From Paulownia fortunei (Eukaryota > Streptophyta > Magnoliopsida > Lamiales > Paulowniaceae), in NCBI GenBank assembly GCA_019321725.1, contig CM033123.1, forward strand, positions 16,170,925-16,234,924: DNA of 64,000 nucleotides. Direction: 5' to 3'. How positions within the stretch are numbered: position 1 is the first letter of the stretch; each line of letters starts with the position of its first letter. Shown here in pieces: positions 47,401-60,474 of this stretch. The position numbers and the translations under genes were made by a program. A model generated the notes under the pieces. The model was given only the letters and a program-made list of their open reading frames with translations, did not search any database and was not told the DNA's origin.

Positions 47401-48331
47401 GAATCTGCCACATCAGTGAACACTTGCCGCGTCACTAAGCCACACCGAGCCATTTTGGTTAAATTTCAGAAAATTTTAAGGCCCCTCAACTTCTCGCGAT
47501 AATGCGTACGTGCAAAGTGCAAAGTGCAAAAGGTCCCAATGCAGCGTGGGTGCAAGCTCGGATGGTGCTACACACCATCCTCGTAACTCCTTAAGTTAGC
47601 TAAAACTAGCTAAAAAATAGCTATAGTGCACCATAGTTGATGTTCACTTAATTACTCGCTACTAGAGTAAGATTCTATACATGTAAGACAAAATTATTTG
47701 AGATTGTGACTTTACGTATTCCCAACTTTCCATATTCAACAATTTATTTAGGTGACTTAATTTATACATTTAGTTCTCATTTATCCAAAATTAATTTTGA
47801 CAAATCAAATATACTAATCTCATATGTTCACAGCTTAAATTATGTTTAATTAAATTATATCTATTTTCATGTTTAATCAAATTATATCTATTTTTATAAA
47901 ATAGAATCACTTTGTCATGGGTCAAAACTCAATTTTCAATACCAATTTCTAATAATTTCTTTAATAAACTGGTATTAAAAACTACTGATATTTTTACAAT
48001 TTCAATTCTTACAAAGAATTACTGATATTAACAGGTATCGAGAATTAGACAGAAAATAAGTAAATAAACAATTAATAAATTATAAACGCCATACTTACTT
48101 TGGTCTGGCGGTGGAATTGGTGGCGGCGGCGAGAGGAGAATCTGAAACGTAGAGAACGGCGTCGTTTTGCTGCTTGTTATCGCCATTTGCACTTTGAGCA
48201 CAAACCGCAACCCTTCTTTTGGGATTTGATGAGACTTTTACTGAGCAAAGGCGATTATCAGCTTTGGGAATGAGGTCATTTGAGTGTGTGGATGAGCGAA
48301 ATAGTGTGGAGTCAGAGGCAACAGCCGCCAT
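38453..48331 (-). CDS. AHASS: Acetolactate (acetohydroxyacid) synthase regulatory small subunit, plastid
   Basis: Twelve exons on the minus strand: 48331-48099, 46242-46029, 45689-45606, 45407-45339, 44441-44358, 44269-44117, 41718-41632, 41310-41206, 41100-40978, 40421-40269, 39148-39083 and 38536-38453. They join without a break to 484 residues. The protein activates the catalytic subunit of the first common step of branched-chain amino-acid synthesis and confers valine/leucine feedback inhibition, in plastids. Residues 1 to about 60 are a Ser-rich transit peptide. Two repeats follow, as in all plant members (bacterial IlvH has one). The first ACT domain starts near residue 82 ([26 protein letters not shown]) and is followed by [12 protein letters not shown]. 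The second starts near 314 ([27 protein letters not shown]), with [12 protein letters not shown]. The first linker has [13 protein letters not shown]. The exon 2 donor is GTCATG, weak but GT. Orthologue of the Arabidopsis VAT1 type. Confidence 0.96.
46540..46805. repeat. 133-bp tandem duplication in intron 1 of the synthase-subunit gene
   Basis: Units at about 46540-46672 and 46673-46805 differ at only a few positions; each runs from TTTACTTTTCCACTGATCAT to AAATGTTGGGAAAA. The near identity implies a recent event. The open frames across it have no known content. Confidence 0.92.
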
Positions 48332-49185
48332 TGGAAGTGTGTGTCGGTGTTTGTGAAGTTTGTTCGTTAAAAGGGCGTAAAAAGGAAAAGTCTGAAAACT
48401 GTGGTCAATGGTGTTGGTTGTGGATCAAACCCGGTTACAAAAGATGTGGGTCATGGATCAAACCCGTTTACAAATGGTGCGGGTTGGAATTGTATTTGAA
48501 CTTATTCCTCATTTTCATCAACACCATGTTAAAACTCCTAATTTTAACTTATCAATATTTTTTTCACTCAGTCAAAAAGTAAGTATTTTTTTCAAATAAT
48601 ATTTTTACAAACACTTTATAAATATACTCTGTATCGAGTTGAATAAATCGAGTCTCATGTTCAAACAACAATGAGAAGATTATAGGACTCCAAAAAAGTT
48701 AAAAAATAAAATCCAACGTCGGATTTATATTACTTGAAAGTTGTTTAGACTTCTAACTCAAGTTTAATATTGTTTACAATCTTTAATTTAAATTTCTCTA
48801 TTTTGTCTTTTTAATTTAAGTATGAAATTCTAAAAAATTTAGGTTTATAAATAAATTTATTTTAGTTTTATATATTAATGATTATTAATTTATCAATATA
48901 AATATTTACAATGAGTTGGCAAATGAGCTCAACCACCGTTCGTCTTCCATTTGGATATAAATTCAAACTTTAACATTTAACTCGAATTCAATTTGATTTA
49001 AAATCATATTAAGTTTGATATGATAATGAAATTTACACTTCATGTAGAACAACAACTACTGATGTTATCGCCAATACCGCAACTTTGGACTATGCATATA
49101 TCGCCATTCAACTTAAATTGTATACACATTTACAATAAATGGGATGCACATCTTTTGACTTAGGAATAAGGCTCCAAGTTTATTT
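48332..49185. other. Upstream region of the synthase-subunit gene
   Basis: GGATCAAACCCG occurs at about 48423 and again at about 48455 in a short direct repeat (CAAACCCGGTTACAAA and CAAACCCGTTTACAAA). No clear TATA box was identified. Beyond about 48600 the sequence is AT-rich without genes. Confidence 0.5.
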
Positions 49186-49189
49186 TTCT

Positions 49190-50620
49190 TTTGAAACCAT
49201 TTTTGTGAGTCACAATCCCTTCATAATAAAATGAAACTTTTTAAGACTTACATTCCTTGAAACAACAAAGAAATGAGTCTTAGGATCCACACAATTTCAT
49301 TCCTTTTCTTTTCATCATATCCAACAAATGCATTTTCTTGCCTTCTTCGGTCCTACTTGCTTTTTTGAGATTCTAGCACATGAGTATAACAAATGAAGCC
49401 GAAAATTTTTAGATGCTTGACACTAGGTTTTTCTCTAAACATCAATTCACATGGTGACTTCATGTTGATTGGAGAAATAGGCATTTTGTTAAGTCACATA
49501 TGATGCACATTTCATAACTTCAACTAATAAGGCTTTAGGTAGATTTTTGGCATGTAACCAATGTTACAAGTCTATGTTAAATGCTTGATTTTTCTTTCAA
49601 CCACCTAATTTTACTGCGATGTCTCAACAAAAGTGAATTCTTATATCATTTCAATGACAAAAAGATAAATAATTGTTCTAAAGTAAATTCACCACTATTA
49701 TAAGTCGGCAATCACTTCCTATTTTGGAACCAAGCTCAACTTCAATCATTTCTTTAAATTTCATAAACCCGATGAAATCTTGTGACTTATGCTTCACAAA
49801 ATAAATCCATATAAATCTACTATAATTATAAATAAAAATTAGCATATAGAAATGTCCTAAAAATGGAGTTCTTGTTGATCTCATTAAATGACTATGATTA
49901 AGTTTCGATGTGGGCTCAATGCGCCTTCCCAAATTGACATCCTTTGCAAATTTCTCCTCCACCAAAATTGGTTAAGCCAAGTACCACACCGTATTAAATT
50001 CCTTTTATACCATAGCTTTTTCTATGCTAAGATGTTCCAATCTAAAATGCCATATATGTGCATTATCATTGCTACTTTTCTTCTAAATATATGTACAAGA
50101 GGCAAACAGAAAAAATAAAATAAAATTTTATTAACTCTCTTACCAGTATGTATGAACGACATCTGTATTGAGCTCCTTGGAATGCTCCTTGATATTTCAG
50201 AGGAACTTCACTTCATATGAACCAAACACTACAAAAAATTTACAATGTTGATGTCTTCATTTCTCCATATGTTGGACTGTATTATCTATCGTCACAATAG
50301 CATCACAGTCACTGTATTATTTTGTTAAAGTTTGGAAAATTTGGCTTCATTTTAGTGAGATGGTGCCCGCAATACAAATCTATAATCTAGTCATTCTTGA
50401 AATTGACGGACCTAGCCCTTGTTTATGGGATGAAGTACTTTCTCCAATCTTCTTTTTAAGTTTCAGCTACATTGTCCTCTCTCAATATAGTTTGACAAAT
50501 TCTTTTAGTGTGCCATGTTCTGCCACACCGGTAACACTTGGTAAACTTCTTACCAGAAGACTCTTCTTTTCCTCCATGCATGTGAGCTCAAGCCATTTTG
50601 ATTTTCCATTCCTTTAAAGT
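49190..50620 (-). mobile_element. Decayed Ty1/copia retrotransposon fragment (zinc knuckle to integrase)
   Basis: Read on the minus strand, in order: a Gag CCHC zinc knuckle, CYRCGRTWHTKRIC (50536 to about 50495); a decayed protease region near 50410-50380, where LYCGHHLT stands for the usual DSGCSHHLT; VTIDNTVQHMEK; a GAG-pre-integrase block HIWHFRLEHLSIEKAMV near 50070-50020; and integrase sequence in the frame 49965-49678 (YNYSRFIWIYFVKHKSQDF). Then comes broken integrase text down to about 49190, including DPKTHFFVVSRNV. Many stops and frameshifts interrupt it. Reverse transcriptase, RNase H and both LTRs are absent, so it is a truncated dead copy lying upstream of the synthase-subunit gene. 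Confidence 0.85.
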
Positions 50621-50630
50621 TTTTATTTTT

Positions 50631-51166
50631 GGCTATGTTTGGTATTGTTTTAGAGTATTTTAAGGAATATATCTTTAGGAAATATATTTTGTATTTTGAA
50701 AAAATGTATTGGATTATGAAGTATGTTTGATTTTATTTTAAAAAAGATTGATGTAATATATTTTTGCAAAATTTTGCGTTTGGTTTCATTTTTGGGGAAG
50801 ACATTTTCTATTATAAATATTGTTTTATGTAAACCTTTGTATGATTAGGGGTGTTCCATCAAGCTTTTAGATTGTAATATATTATTATTATATTAATATA
50901 ATGATTGGAAAAATATATTAGTATTAAGATATTGATTGAAAGATGTGAACTTATATTTTATTAATATAAGGATTTGAATATATATAAAGGTTTTTATAAA
51001 AATATATAGTAATTGAAATATATATGTATAGTAATTTTTAGAAATTTTTAAATATTTTGAGGAAGAGTGAAAAGGTGCTTGGGGGGGGGGGGGGGGGTAG
51101 TAATTAAATGTTCGGTTTTATTTATGAAAAATAAAAATATTCCCCAAAAAAACACCAAACATAGCC
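50631..51166. mobile_element. MITE-like element with terminal inverted repeats
   Basis: GGCTATGTTTGGT at the left end is the reverse complement of ACCAAACATAGCC at the right end, 536 bases apart. The interior is AT-rich and noncoding and holds a G17 tract at 51081-51097. The ends resemble those of PIF/Harbinger or hAT-type nonautonomous plant elements. A target-site duplication was not evident, so the superfamily is open. It directly abuts the copia fragment. Confidence 0.7.
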
Positions 51167-52555
51167 ATCATCCTAGCCAAAAGAGCATTTCTCTCCAACC
51201 TTCTCTAACGGAGACACCAATCATTTGCTTAGATAGTGACTCTTGTGATAATAATAAATTCTCAAACCTTCCAAAGAGATAAGACTCCATGTATGTCCTT
51301 CATACTCTGTAGTTGGATTGGTTTGTTGAACAACTCCATATCAAGTTCACTAATACGACGACTCGAATCCATATTTGAGGCACCATATCAAGATTCACAC
51401 TTATATACTACTCAAGTGAAATATCTACATCCGCTAGTAATTGCATAGAAAAATATAGATAGATTAGTCCAATAGTGAAATTATTTGATCATAGAAAAAT
51501 TAAGAATAATTTAATTTTACTCCGAAATTCTCTTGAAACAATTTTAGGAAAATGGACGCACTCTAGAAAATGCTAGTCAAAATTGTAGTTCGAAAAAATC
51601 ACTTTAATATTTCATAGTATTATTATCTATGTATATACTATCTATAAATCTATATCTATATCTATATTATCTATAAAAGTGTAAATAACTCAAAAGATTT
51701 ATTAAATTTTTTGAGATAACCAAATATGATCCTAATGTATAAGTATTAGATAGCCAAAAAGGAGGGTATAATCCAATTTTAATTATTTTTAATAATATAA
51801 TTTGAACATAATTTTAAGTGTCCTTTGTATCCCAATTTTTTTTTCAAAAATTGAAAATCTATCTTTTTTCTATCATAACTCTTTGAATACTTTGAATACT
51901 TTGAATTTTCAAATAAATATAGTATCATATTAAACTAGATTTTGAAAGCTTTCTAACCATACCTTATAAGTATATATAGAAATTCGTATGAGAAAATTAT
52001 GGTCGTTTAAAGTTTAGTATAATGCACAACTATATATTATTATGATATTTTCTCTATAATTGATAAATTTCTATTATAATTCTAGAGAAAAAAAGAAAGA
52101 TGAATTTTTAGTATAAATAAAAGTTAAAAATAATAATTCTAAGAGCTTTGATGCTAAATAAAAAGTAATTGGTATAAGATTTTTTTTGTTATTCATACTA
52201 TTTTATTTTTTTTGGTATCTAAGTTTTTCCATTTATCTTTATCGAAATGTTTTTGGTATGATGAATATTATTTTAATCTTTTACATCCTAATTTAGATTC
52301 AATAATCAATTTACTTATTTTTTTCATGATATATTCTTTCTATTGAATAAATTCAATAATCATGACAATAAAAATCAAGATTAAATAATAACAAACTTAT
52401 TAAAAAAATTAAATGCTTATAATCAAATAAGAAATTAAAAATTAAAACAAACCTAGATGAGACCTATATTTTTTTAACTAGTGAGATGAGATTATAAAAC
52501 TAATTTTTATTGTGAAAGTTCAAGAAAAAGAGTACATGGGACAACAAAAATATTT
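51167..52555. other. AT-rich intergenic, no gene seen
   Basis: Contains a short TCTATATC run (about 51638-51665) and a direct repeat TTTGAATACTTTGAATAC near 51890. No recognisable protein. Confidence 0.6.
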
Positions 52556-52559
52556 ATTT

Positions 52560-55500
52560 TATTATTATAGTTTCTTGACCTATTTTGTTTTATGTAGGCT
52601 TTATCCAGTGGATGAAAAATCCGAAAAAGTTTGAAAAAGGAAGAAGAAAAGAAGAAGAAAAAAGAGCAAACAAATTTGTTCCCACAAACAATATCACTTT
52701 TAAACTCAAAATAAATAGTTAATAGGACAATAACAAATCTTATTTTATGTCGCACATCATAAATTTTAGTTTCAAAATTAATATTCTTTTTCCAAGCTGA
52801 TTATGATCTCAATCACTTATATTCTATCAAAAAAAAATTATTTCTTATTTATAAGGAAGTATAATATTTGAAAATCTTAAATCAATGTTATTAATAGATA
52901 AAATTTAATTTAACCAAATGAAACATAACATAAAAAATCAAAACAAAATTAAAAGTAAATAGAATGAAAAATGGTACGAATGTCATTGTAAGAATTTTAG
53001 AAGAAGAAATAAACTAATTTTATTCAGTATATATCAATTCAACATTTACGATAAAATTTGGGTGTCACTTAAAAATTATAAAAACTCAGGTATCAATATG
53101 ATATTTTTGATAAAATTTAGGTAAAAAAATAATCTAATTTAATAAAGAGTATAAATTAATTTAATCTATTTACATCAAATTTTTAATTCTATTGTCTCTC
53201 CAATAACATAATGAGTATAAACTAATTTTTATATATAAAGAATAATTAGAATTTTATAATTATACACGGTCCACAAATTTATAACTGTGTAATTTCTATA
53301 ATAAAATGAAAAACTCAAGTTTAATTGCAATTGATATCTTTAATAACATAATACATCGTGTACTTTAAGAAAAAAATTAAAATGAGTTATTTTTAGATGC
53401 ATTTTTTCTATAGATAAATATTAATACAAATTATGTATATTATTTAACTTCATGATTTAGATTTTGGTCTAACATTCTTTTTATAATTATGCATTTTAAA
53501 AGACAACCCTTACTTAGTATTTATAAAATTATATATATTTCAAACATATAAAAGTTAATTTATATTCTTTCCTTTCATAAATATATTTCAACATCAATTT
53601 TGATCTTTTACATAATTCTAATAATTTATGCATTTCAAAAAATTTATTTTTGTCATTACTATTCATTATTTTCTCATATCTGAATTAGCATATTCTCTTC
53701 AATTATTCAAGAAAATAGAATTTAATTTAAGTTTTATTTTAAATATTCATTTAAAAACTTTAATTTTTGCAAAGTTATTCTCAAACATAAAAGTTAATCA
53801 ATATTATTTATAATTATTGATGATTGTCTCAAAATTAAAATTATGATCTTCTATTTCTTTTTAAAACTAAATATAGTTTTATTATTTATTAAATAAAGAT
53901 ATTTGGCATACATCGAAGAGAGTTTTAAAATTTAAAATTATTGATTATTGCTCAAAATTAGAATTTTGGTCTCCTATTTCTTATTCAAAACTATATATAG
54001 TTTTATTATTTATTAAACTAAAATATTTGGTATTCAATCAAAGAGAGTTTCAAATTTAGAACTTTGGCTTATCACTTTTCTGTATATTTTTTTAAATCTG
54101 AATTTTAATTAAAATAATGAATTATTGTCATATATGTTAGGTTAGGTTTTTTTGTTTTTAAATTCAATATTTTGGGAATTTTTGACATAATAGGGCTAGG
54201 GATATATATAACTAAAATCATAACCCTCAGGAAAGGTGGATTCAAATAGTCTTAAGTTCAAATGTCATGCTAATTATGTTTACATGATTGTTAATAAAAC
54301 CTTAGAAGAAATTTTAAATTTAATTTTGAAATATTGAAATTTAAAAAGAAAAAAGGGTAGATAGAATAGGAGAAAGTTACTAGGTAACAATTAAAGTATA
54401 AAAGTGTAAATATGTTGTTGTAAGAAAAAAATGAAAAAAAATGTTTAATATATAAAAATTTGATATTTACAATAAAAGTCAAATATTTATTAATTATATG
54501 TTAATTCATGTACCAATATAATATTCACAGTTTATGTAGCAAATTTAGCTTAAAATTTACTATGATAAATCATACAAGTCAAATTATGTATAGTAAATTT
54601 AAGGGGTTATTTGAACCTTAAAGTTTGAAATGACACCCACGTCCCTATATTTAATAAAAAAAATTATTTCAATATCAAAGTACCATATCAGTTTATTTTT
54701 GAAAAAAAAAAAGCTTAACTTTTAAAAAACTAATTGGTAGTTATAGATTATAATAAATAATTTTATAAAGAAAAGAAATGAATGAGGTCAAATTTTATAT
54801 TTTATAGTCTTTTCATCGACATAAGCAATATAGATTAATTTCACATATAAAGAATAATTATAATTTTTATAATTATACATGGTTCATAAATTTACAATTG
54901 CGTAACTTTCATAATAAAATGGAAGATTCAAGTTCAATTGCAAATATTATCTTTAATAGTATAATACATTGTACACTTTCAGAAAAAAAAAAAATGAGAA
55001 GGAGTTACTTTCAAATGTATTTATTTTCATAGATAAACAATAATATATATTTGGTATATTATTAAACCTAATGATTTAAATTTTAATATAAAATTATATA
55101 TTTCTAAAATATAAAAATTAATTTATACTCTTTCCTTTAGTAAATATAGTTGAGCTTTAATTTTGATTTTTTACTTAATTCTAACAATTTATGCATTTTG
55201 AAAACCGTATTTTTTTTATTAGTATTCATTGTTTTCTTATATTTGAATCAGTATAGTCTCTTTAATTATTGAAGGAGATAGGATTTAATTTTAGTCAATT
55301 TTTATTTTAAAGTACTCATTTTAGAAACTTTAGTTTTTACAAAGTTATTCTTAAATATAAAAGTTAATCAATATTATTTGAATTGTTGATTGTTGCCTCA
55401 AAATTAAAATTTTGGTCTCCTATTTTTTGTTAAACTATATATGGTTTCATTAGTTACTGAATTAAGGTATTTGGTATGCAATCGAAGAAAGTTTCAAATG

Positions 55501-56560
55501 GTTTATTACTTTTTTTATATTTTTATTTAAAACATGACTTTTAAAGAAAATGATGGGATTATTTTCATACATGTCAGGTTATGTTTTTTTTTTTTTTTGA
55601 AATTTTTGACATAATAGGACTAGAATGATGTTTTTAATAAAATTACAAACCTCAAGAGATGTGGATTCAAATAACCTTAATTTCAAGTGTTACGGTATAA
55701 TATTTAACATGATTGTCAGTAAAACCTTACAAGAGATTTTAAATTTAATTTTTAAATTTTTGAGATTTGAAATAAAAGAGTAAATCGAATAAGAGAAATA
55801 TTTATTTTATTTTTTTTGTGTTTTTTTCTCATTCTTTAATTTAATTAGGTCTAATCAATGAGGTGAAAATTCCAAAACAAAAAAACTTAAAAAGAAAATT
55901 GATTAAAACTCTAAATAAGAATTTATTATGACTTTCGCAAATTATATTTTATATTGCACCTCATAAATTATAGTTTTAAAATTATATTTTATTTCAATCT
56001 CTTGTGTTTCATTATGGTCTTTTTATTTCTTACTTATATGGAGGTATATTGCTAGATAATCTTAAATCAATATTAAAAATAATAAAATTTAATGTAATTA
56101 ATGAAACAAAATAAAAAAAATAAGGGATAACTAAAAATAATAAAATTTAAAAAGGTATACATGTTTTTGTTTAAAAAAAAAAGTAGAAGATTTTATTTAA
56201 TATGCAATTAACATTTACGGCAAAAGTTGGCTCTATTAAAAATTACACCTTAAAAATTATAAAAATCCAGACATCAATTTGATATTATGACAAAACTTAG
56301 TAACAAAATAATTTAATTTAGCAAAATAAAGATATAATATAAAAGATCAAAACAAGAATTAAATTGGATAGATTCTAAAAACATATATAAGCCACTATAA
56401 AAAGATTAGAAAAACTTTATTTAATATGTATCGATTTGACATTACTCGGGTGTTCCTTAACCATTTATTAATTTAAATTACAAGAGAGGTGGATTCAAAT
56501 AACCTCAATTTCAAGTTTTATGATAAAAATATTTATGTAGTTAATGGAATGAAAAAAAAT
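52560..56560. repeat. Large diverged direct repeats in very AT-rich DNA
   Basis: Block X (about 52560-53160) resembles X' (about 55840-56340), and block Y (about 53210-54290) resembles Y' (about 54815-55760), all in the same orientation, order X-Y-Y'-X'. Landmarks: TATAAAGAATAATTA at 53240 and 54857; TATTTGGTAT at 54025 and 55468; GGTGGATTCAAATA at 54235, with TGTGGATTCAAATAACCT at 55660 and GGTGGATTCAAATAACCT at 56487. Within Y a sub-unit of about 120 bases is itself repeated (53820 and 53940). No coding potential was found. It may be decayed copies of one large noncoding element. Confidence 0.65.
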
Positions 56561-57759
56561 ATGAAAAGGTAACTTTTTATAGATTTTCTATATTGCAATT
56601 TTTTGTTTTTGGTTATATTTCTTTATTGAAAGGAAAGAGAGAGAGAAAATGAAGTGAAAAGAGGAATAAGTAAGCATATGGATAAGATTAACCTTTATAT
56701 TTATTTAGATTAATTAGTAATTATGAAATAATATCATTATATTGTATTTGGTTTTGACAAAAAATAATTTAGTTTACTTGAATATTTTTTATTAAATGTG
56801 ACACTTTGTATTTATTTTTTAGTATTTTCTCTGATTTACTATGAATATTGCATTAATTAAAAAAATTAAATATTATTATAAATAATTAAAAAAGTAATTT
56901 AAAAATTTTTAGCATGTGAAATTACGATTTGATCATATACAATACTCGTGAATTCAAGTAAGAAAAAAACTTCTCTAGCCATCAAAATTAAACAACAGAT
57001 GATTAATGAGGTTATAAATTTATATAATAACTTATTTAGTTATATTACTATTAATTTTGAAGTTGTCATGAATTTAGTTTTTTAAATATTTTTGTATAAT
57101 CATTCATATCAATTTATACTTAAATAAAATATTTAAAAGTACATTGAAATGTTTTTGTTTGACTTAATTTAGTATTTAATTAATATTTTTTTATTTATAA
57201 AAATACCTTCTAATATTTTAGTTATTCAATAATATAATTATTTTAATAAATTATATAAATCACGTGCAACACACAATTCTTCGTACTAGTATTCATCAAA
57301 TGAATGTATCTTGATGTAATTACTAGTGCACCATTCTCTACTACAAATTTAAGTTTGAAAAAACATTTTGTCTAACTTTATTGATATTTGATTTTTTTTA
57401 ATACATACTAATAAGTAGTAATTTTATGGTATCTATATATTTCTATACTTTTACTATTTATTTTTCAAACATCATATAATACATGTGGTTCATATCATTC
57501 GATAATATCAAGATAACGATACCTATCGATATTATCATCAATATCGCGGCTTTGAACCGTGGTTACCTTTGGGTTCATTGGTTGCATGTAGCTACCATTC
57601 CTGACAAGATTTGCTTAATGTAAATGACAAGATTCTCTGCTTCATCACATGGAAAACAAGGTACTTCTTGAGAACATTGTGAGATCTGGCAATTGCAAAA
57701 CAGCTGAATCTGCGGAAATGGAGTGGGTATACTTTTGCCTTGTTTTAACAACACACTGC
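56561..57759. other. AT-rich intergenic, no gene seen
   Basis: Mostly AT-rich. The short text near 57500-57560 (TATTATCATCAATATCGCGG) resembles 49055-49085 (TGTTATCGCCAATACCGCAA), a possible shared transposon fragment. Confidence 0.5.
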
Positions 57760-58390
57760 AGTTTTGTTTAGTCTGATGACAATATGTTCACCAATCCCAT
57801 GTCTTTATAGGTGTTTCTATAATGCCTATCATTTCTCTCTATCCATATTTGGTGATGCTTGCTCCAGAAACAAGCTTCAAAATCAAATTCAAAAAATTGC
57901 TCTCAATCGTTTGAGAACATATCCGCCTGACAGTTTGCTTCTTGTTACCTCCCTACCATTGTATACCACATTTACAGAGGAGAAATGACAATATTCTGAA
58001 GGTAAATTGGCATGAGAAAAAGAGATGGTCATGATCTTCAATGCAATCCCTACAATAAAAAACATGATATGGAGTTGATCTTTCCAAACTGCAAAAGTAT
58101 GTCCTTCCTATGAAGTCTTCCCAAGATAACAAGCCAAGATATGAATGTCCGTCTTGGAACATGTTTAGGAAACCATAATAGTACTCTATACCAACTGACC
58201 TCTTCATTGGAAATTCTAAAGAACACCAATGCTGTGTTCACAGTGAAATTTTCATCGTTGTCAACACATTCACCTTGTCTAGTATTGATAGGCCTATAAT
58301 TAGGAAAGTTCTGAACTATTCCAGGGATAGAAAGTGTAATGTCTATAGGCCACACCCACTGACTGTTAGAAATGAAAGCTTGCACTTAAC
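57760..58390 (-). mobile_element. LINE (L1-type) retrotransposon 3' fragment
   Basis: The minus-strand frames 58385-58050 and 58207-57953 together carry the C-terminal zinc-binding region found after the reverse transcriptase in plant LINEs. Visible parts are a NFTVNTALVFF start, then WFPKHVPRRTFISWLVILGR, then a shift to the other frame for YCRDCIEDHDHLFFSCQF (two Cys, His, Cys). A further frame near 57830 gives ERNDRHYRNTYKDMG-like text. Frameshifts and stops show it is dead. The reverse-transcriptase and endonuclease domains are absent. Confidence 0.75.
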
Positions 58391-58736
58391 TTAGCCTTTC
58401 AATTTTAGATGCCAAGAACATATTGAATTTGCATGTTCTATAAGCAATGTGTTCTGTCATATCATAAACTAGTGACAATGTTTTCTTTCTAATTTTAGAT
58501 TTTAAAATTTATACTGCATATCCTCCTTTTGCTGCCGCGTGTTAGTCTTTTTTCTTTCCTTCTGTTTTTGGGAGAGAAAGGGAAAGCTTTGCTATCAATT
58601 AATTCTTGAACTTCTGCATATGAACTAATGCAGCCATGCCAAAGCAGAACATAAGTATTAGATGTTCTAACAAATGTGTTCTTCAGTTTTGTAAAGCATA
58701 CCAATTGGCATTTACAAAGTGAAAATGGTAATGAAA

Positions 58737-60474
58737 TTATGTGCTTAGAAGTTCAGTTGCAAATTCTGTAATGTTTTTATCAGAGCTTCCTCCTTCACTG
58801 ACCGCTTCTATCGCCAGCACCTTCCATTTCACGGCGTTTCTTCTTATCTCGTGCCCTCTCTCTCCTTGCATAGCATCGTTTACACGGGCTGCTACTTCCT
58901 CTCTTGTGACAATCCCATTTTCATCAGTCTTGACGCGAACTCCAATTTGCCACACATCGACTATCAACTTGGCATTGGTTGTTTGATCTGTCCATTGGGG
59001 CATAACCACCATAGGCACACCCAAACTCAATGCTTCCAGCGTTGAATTCCACCCACCGTGAGTGAGAAAGCATCCCACTGCCCGATGAGACAGGACTTCT
59101 AGCTGAGGGCACCAGTTCACAATCAGGCCTTTCTCCAATAGCTCTGAGGTGAAATCTTGAGGAAGCTTGCTCTGTTCACTATCTCTGACTACCCATAGGA
59201 AGCTGCATTTGCTGTCAATCAGGCCCCAGGCTACTTCCTCCATTTGTTTTTCTATTAGATCGGCTAAGCTTCCAAAAGATACGTAGATTACGGAATGGTC
59301 TTCTTTTGTGTCCAGCCATTTCACGCAAGAATCAGTGTTTGGCTTGAAGAGGCTGAGGCCATAATCATAGTTTCCTGGTAATCTCTTGTCTATGTACATG
59401 GATGGAACAGTTGGCCCTATTGTCCGAATCGGGTATTTGTTTGCCATCCATTTCAGTGTCTGTCAAAATTGTTCCAGCAATGTGGTTAATGCATTTGCAG
59501 AAAAGAACAAAGTATTCTGAGTAATGAGTATTCTACTTCTAATTAGCTTCTTAACACCAATTAATTCATCTGTTGTTTCTGTATCACATCAAATCTAATG
59601 TTTTTTGTCTTGTTCAAAGAGTTTAAGCAACTATAATTAGCTAAAAACAAGAATGTTCAACTTTAGTTTCTTTCTTCTTCTTCTAATCAAACATGAGTAT
59701 ATGATCCTGAGGATTACTTTTTAGCAACTTTTGTAAAGTGGCAAAAGTGTTGTCAAAGACAAAAATCGGAGAATCATAGGTATCATCCGACATTCTAAGA
59801 TCGGACCATACTTTGAACTATGAACCTACCTCATCCTCAAGCTTGTCAAAAGTGTTGAATAAGCGCCAGTCGGCCTTTTCAAACGTCGAGAACTGTTCCA
59901 CTAGAAGCCTCAGGAGAGATGGATAAGAACTCCTGTTATACACAAGAGAAGGCAAATCTTTCAATCCCATAACAGGCATTCCAGGCAGTGAAACCTCAGA
60001 GCCCTCATCAGGTGGAATCTCCAATGTCCCCTTGTGCATGTGGTAGAAGACTGAAGAAACAGTGCAAGGTTGTGTGAACAGCACAGCCCCTTTCAGTCCT
60101 TGCTCGTTGGCAAGGTCCAAGCTCCAGGGAATGACTGAATCATAGACAATGGCCTTCAAAGGGAAGCCAGATTTGCTATATTTCTTAATAATATCCGGAA
60201 GGCCACTAGTAATGGCAGCTCTGAAGCTCCGAATAAAGATTTCGTATACGTCTAAGCCCTCGACATCATCGATGGTGGAATCAGGAACAGTTTCAATGTT
60301 TATCAGATTGCTGCTGCTGCCTGCTTGTGTTTGCAGGCTTGTGCTGATGGAAACAGTGGTGACTAACGTAACGCGAATCCCTTTCGACGCAAGGCGGTTG
60401 CCGAGCTGAACCATGGGATTTATGTGTCCTTGTAGAGGGAAAGGGATTGCAAGAATATGAGAATTTGTGGCCAT
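58737..60474 (-). CDS. UDP-glycosyltransferase, UGT74 type (455 aa)
   Basis: Two exons, 60474-59830 and 59459-58737, with a 370-base intron at a phase-0 position (after DKLEDE, before TLKW). It is a family-1 glycosyltransferase that moves glucose from UDP-glucose to a small acceptor in the cytosol. Seen: the acceptor-side catalytic His17 in PLQGHINPM, its partner Asp112 in VYDSVIPW, and the 44-residue PSPG sugar-donor box at 331-374. The box begins WCPQLEVL, contains THGGWNSTLEAL and ends in WTDQ; the final Gln is the usual mark of UDP-glucose use. YDSVIPWSLDLA, and RTIGPTVPSMYIDKRL just after the intron, point to the UGT74 group, whose members act on salicylate, auxins, thiohydroximates or terpenoids. 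The acceptor cannot be told here. Full length, with no damage. Confidence 0.95.

Noticed and set aside
48280..48599. Plus-strand open frames overlapping the start of the synthase-subunit gene
   Set aside because: They oppose a well-supported first exon and have no recognisable content.
53628..53813. Open frames in the very AT-rich region 51.6-57.3 kb
   Set aside because: Ile/Phe/Leu/Asn-rich translation of AT-rich repeats with no domain or splice context.
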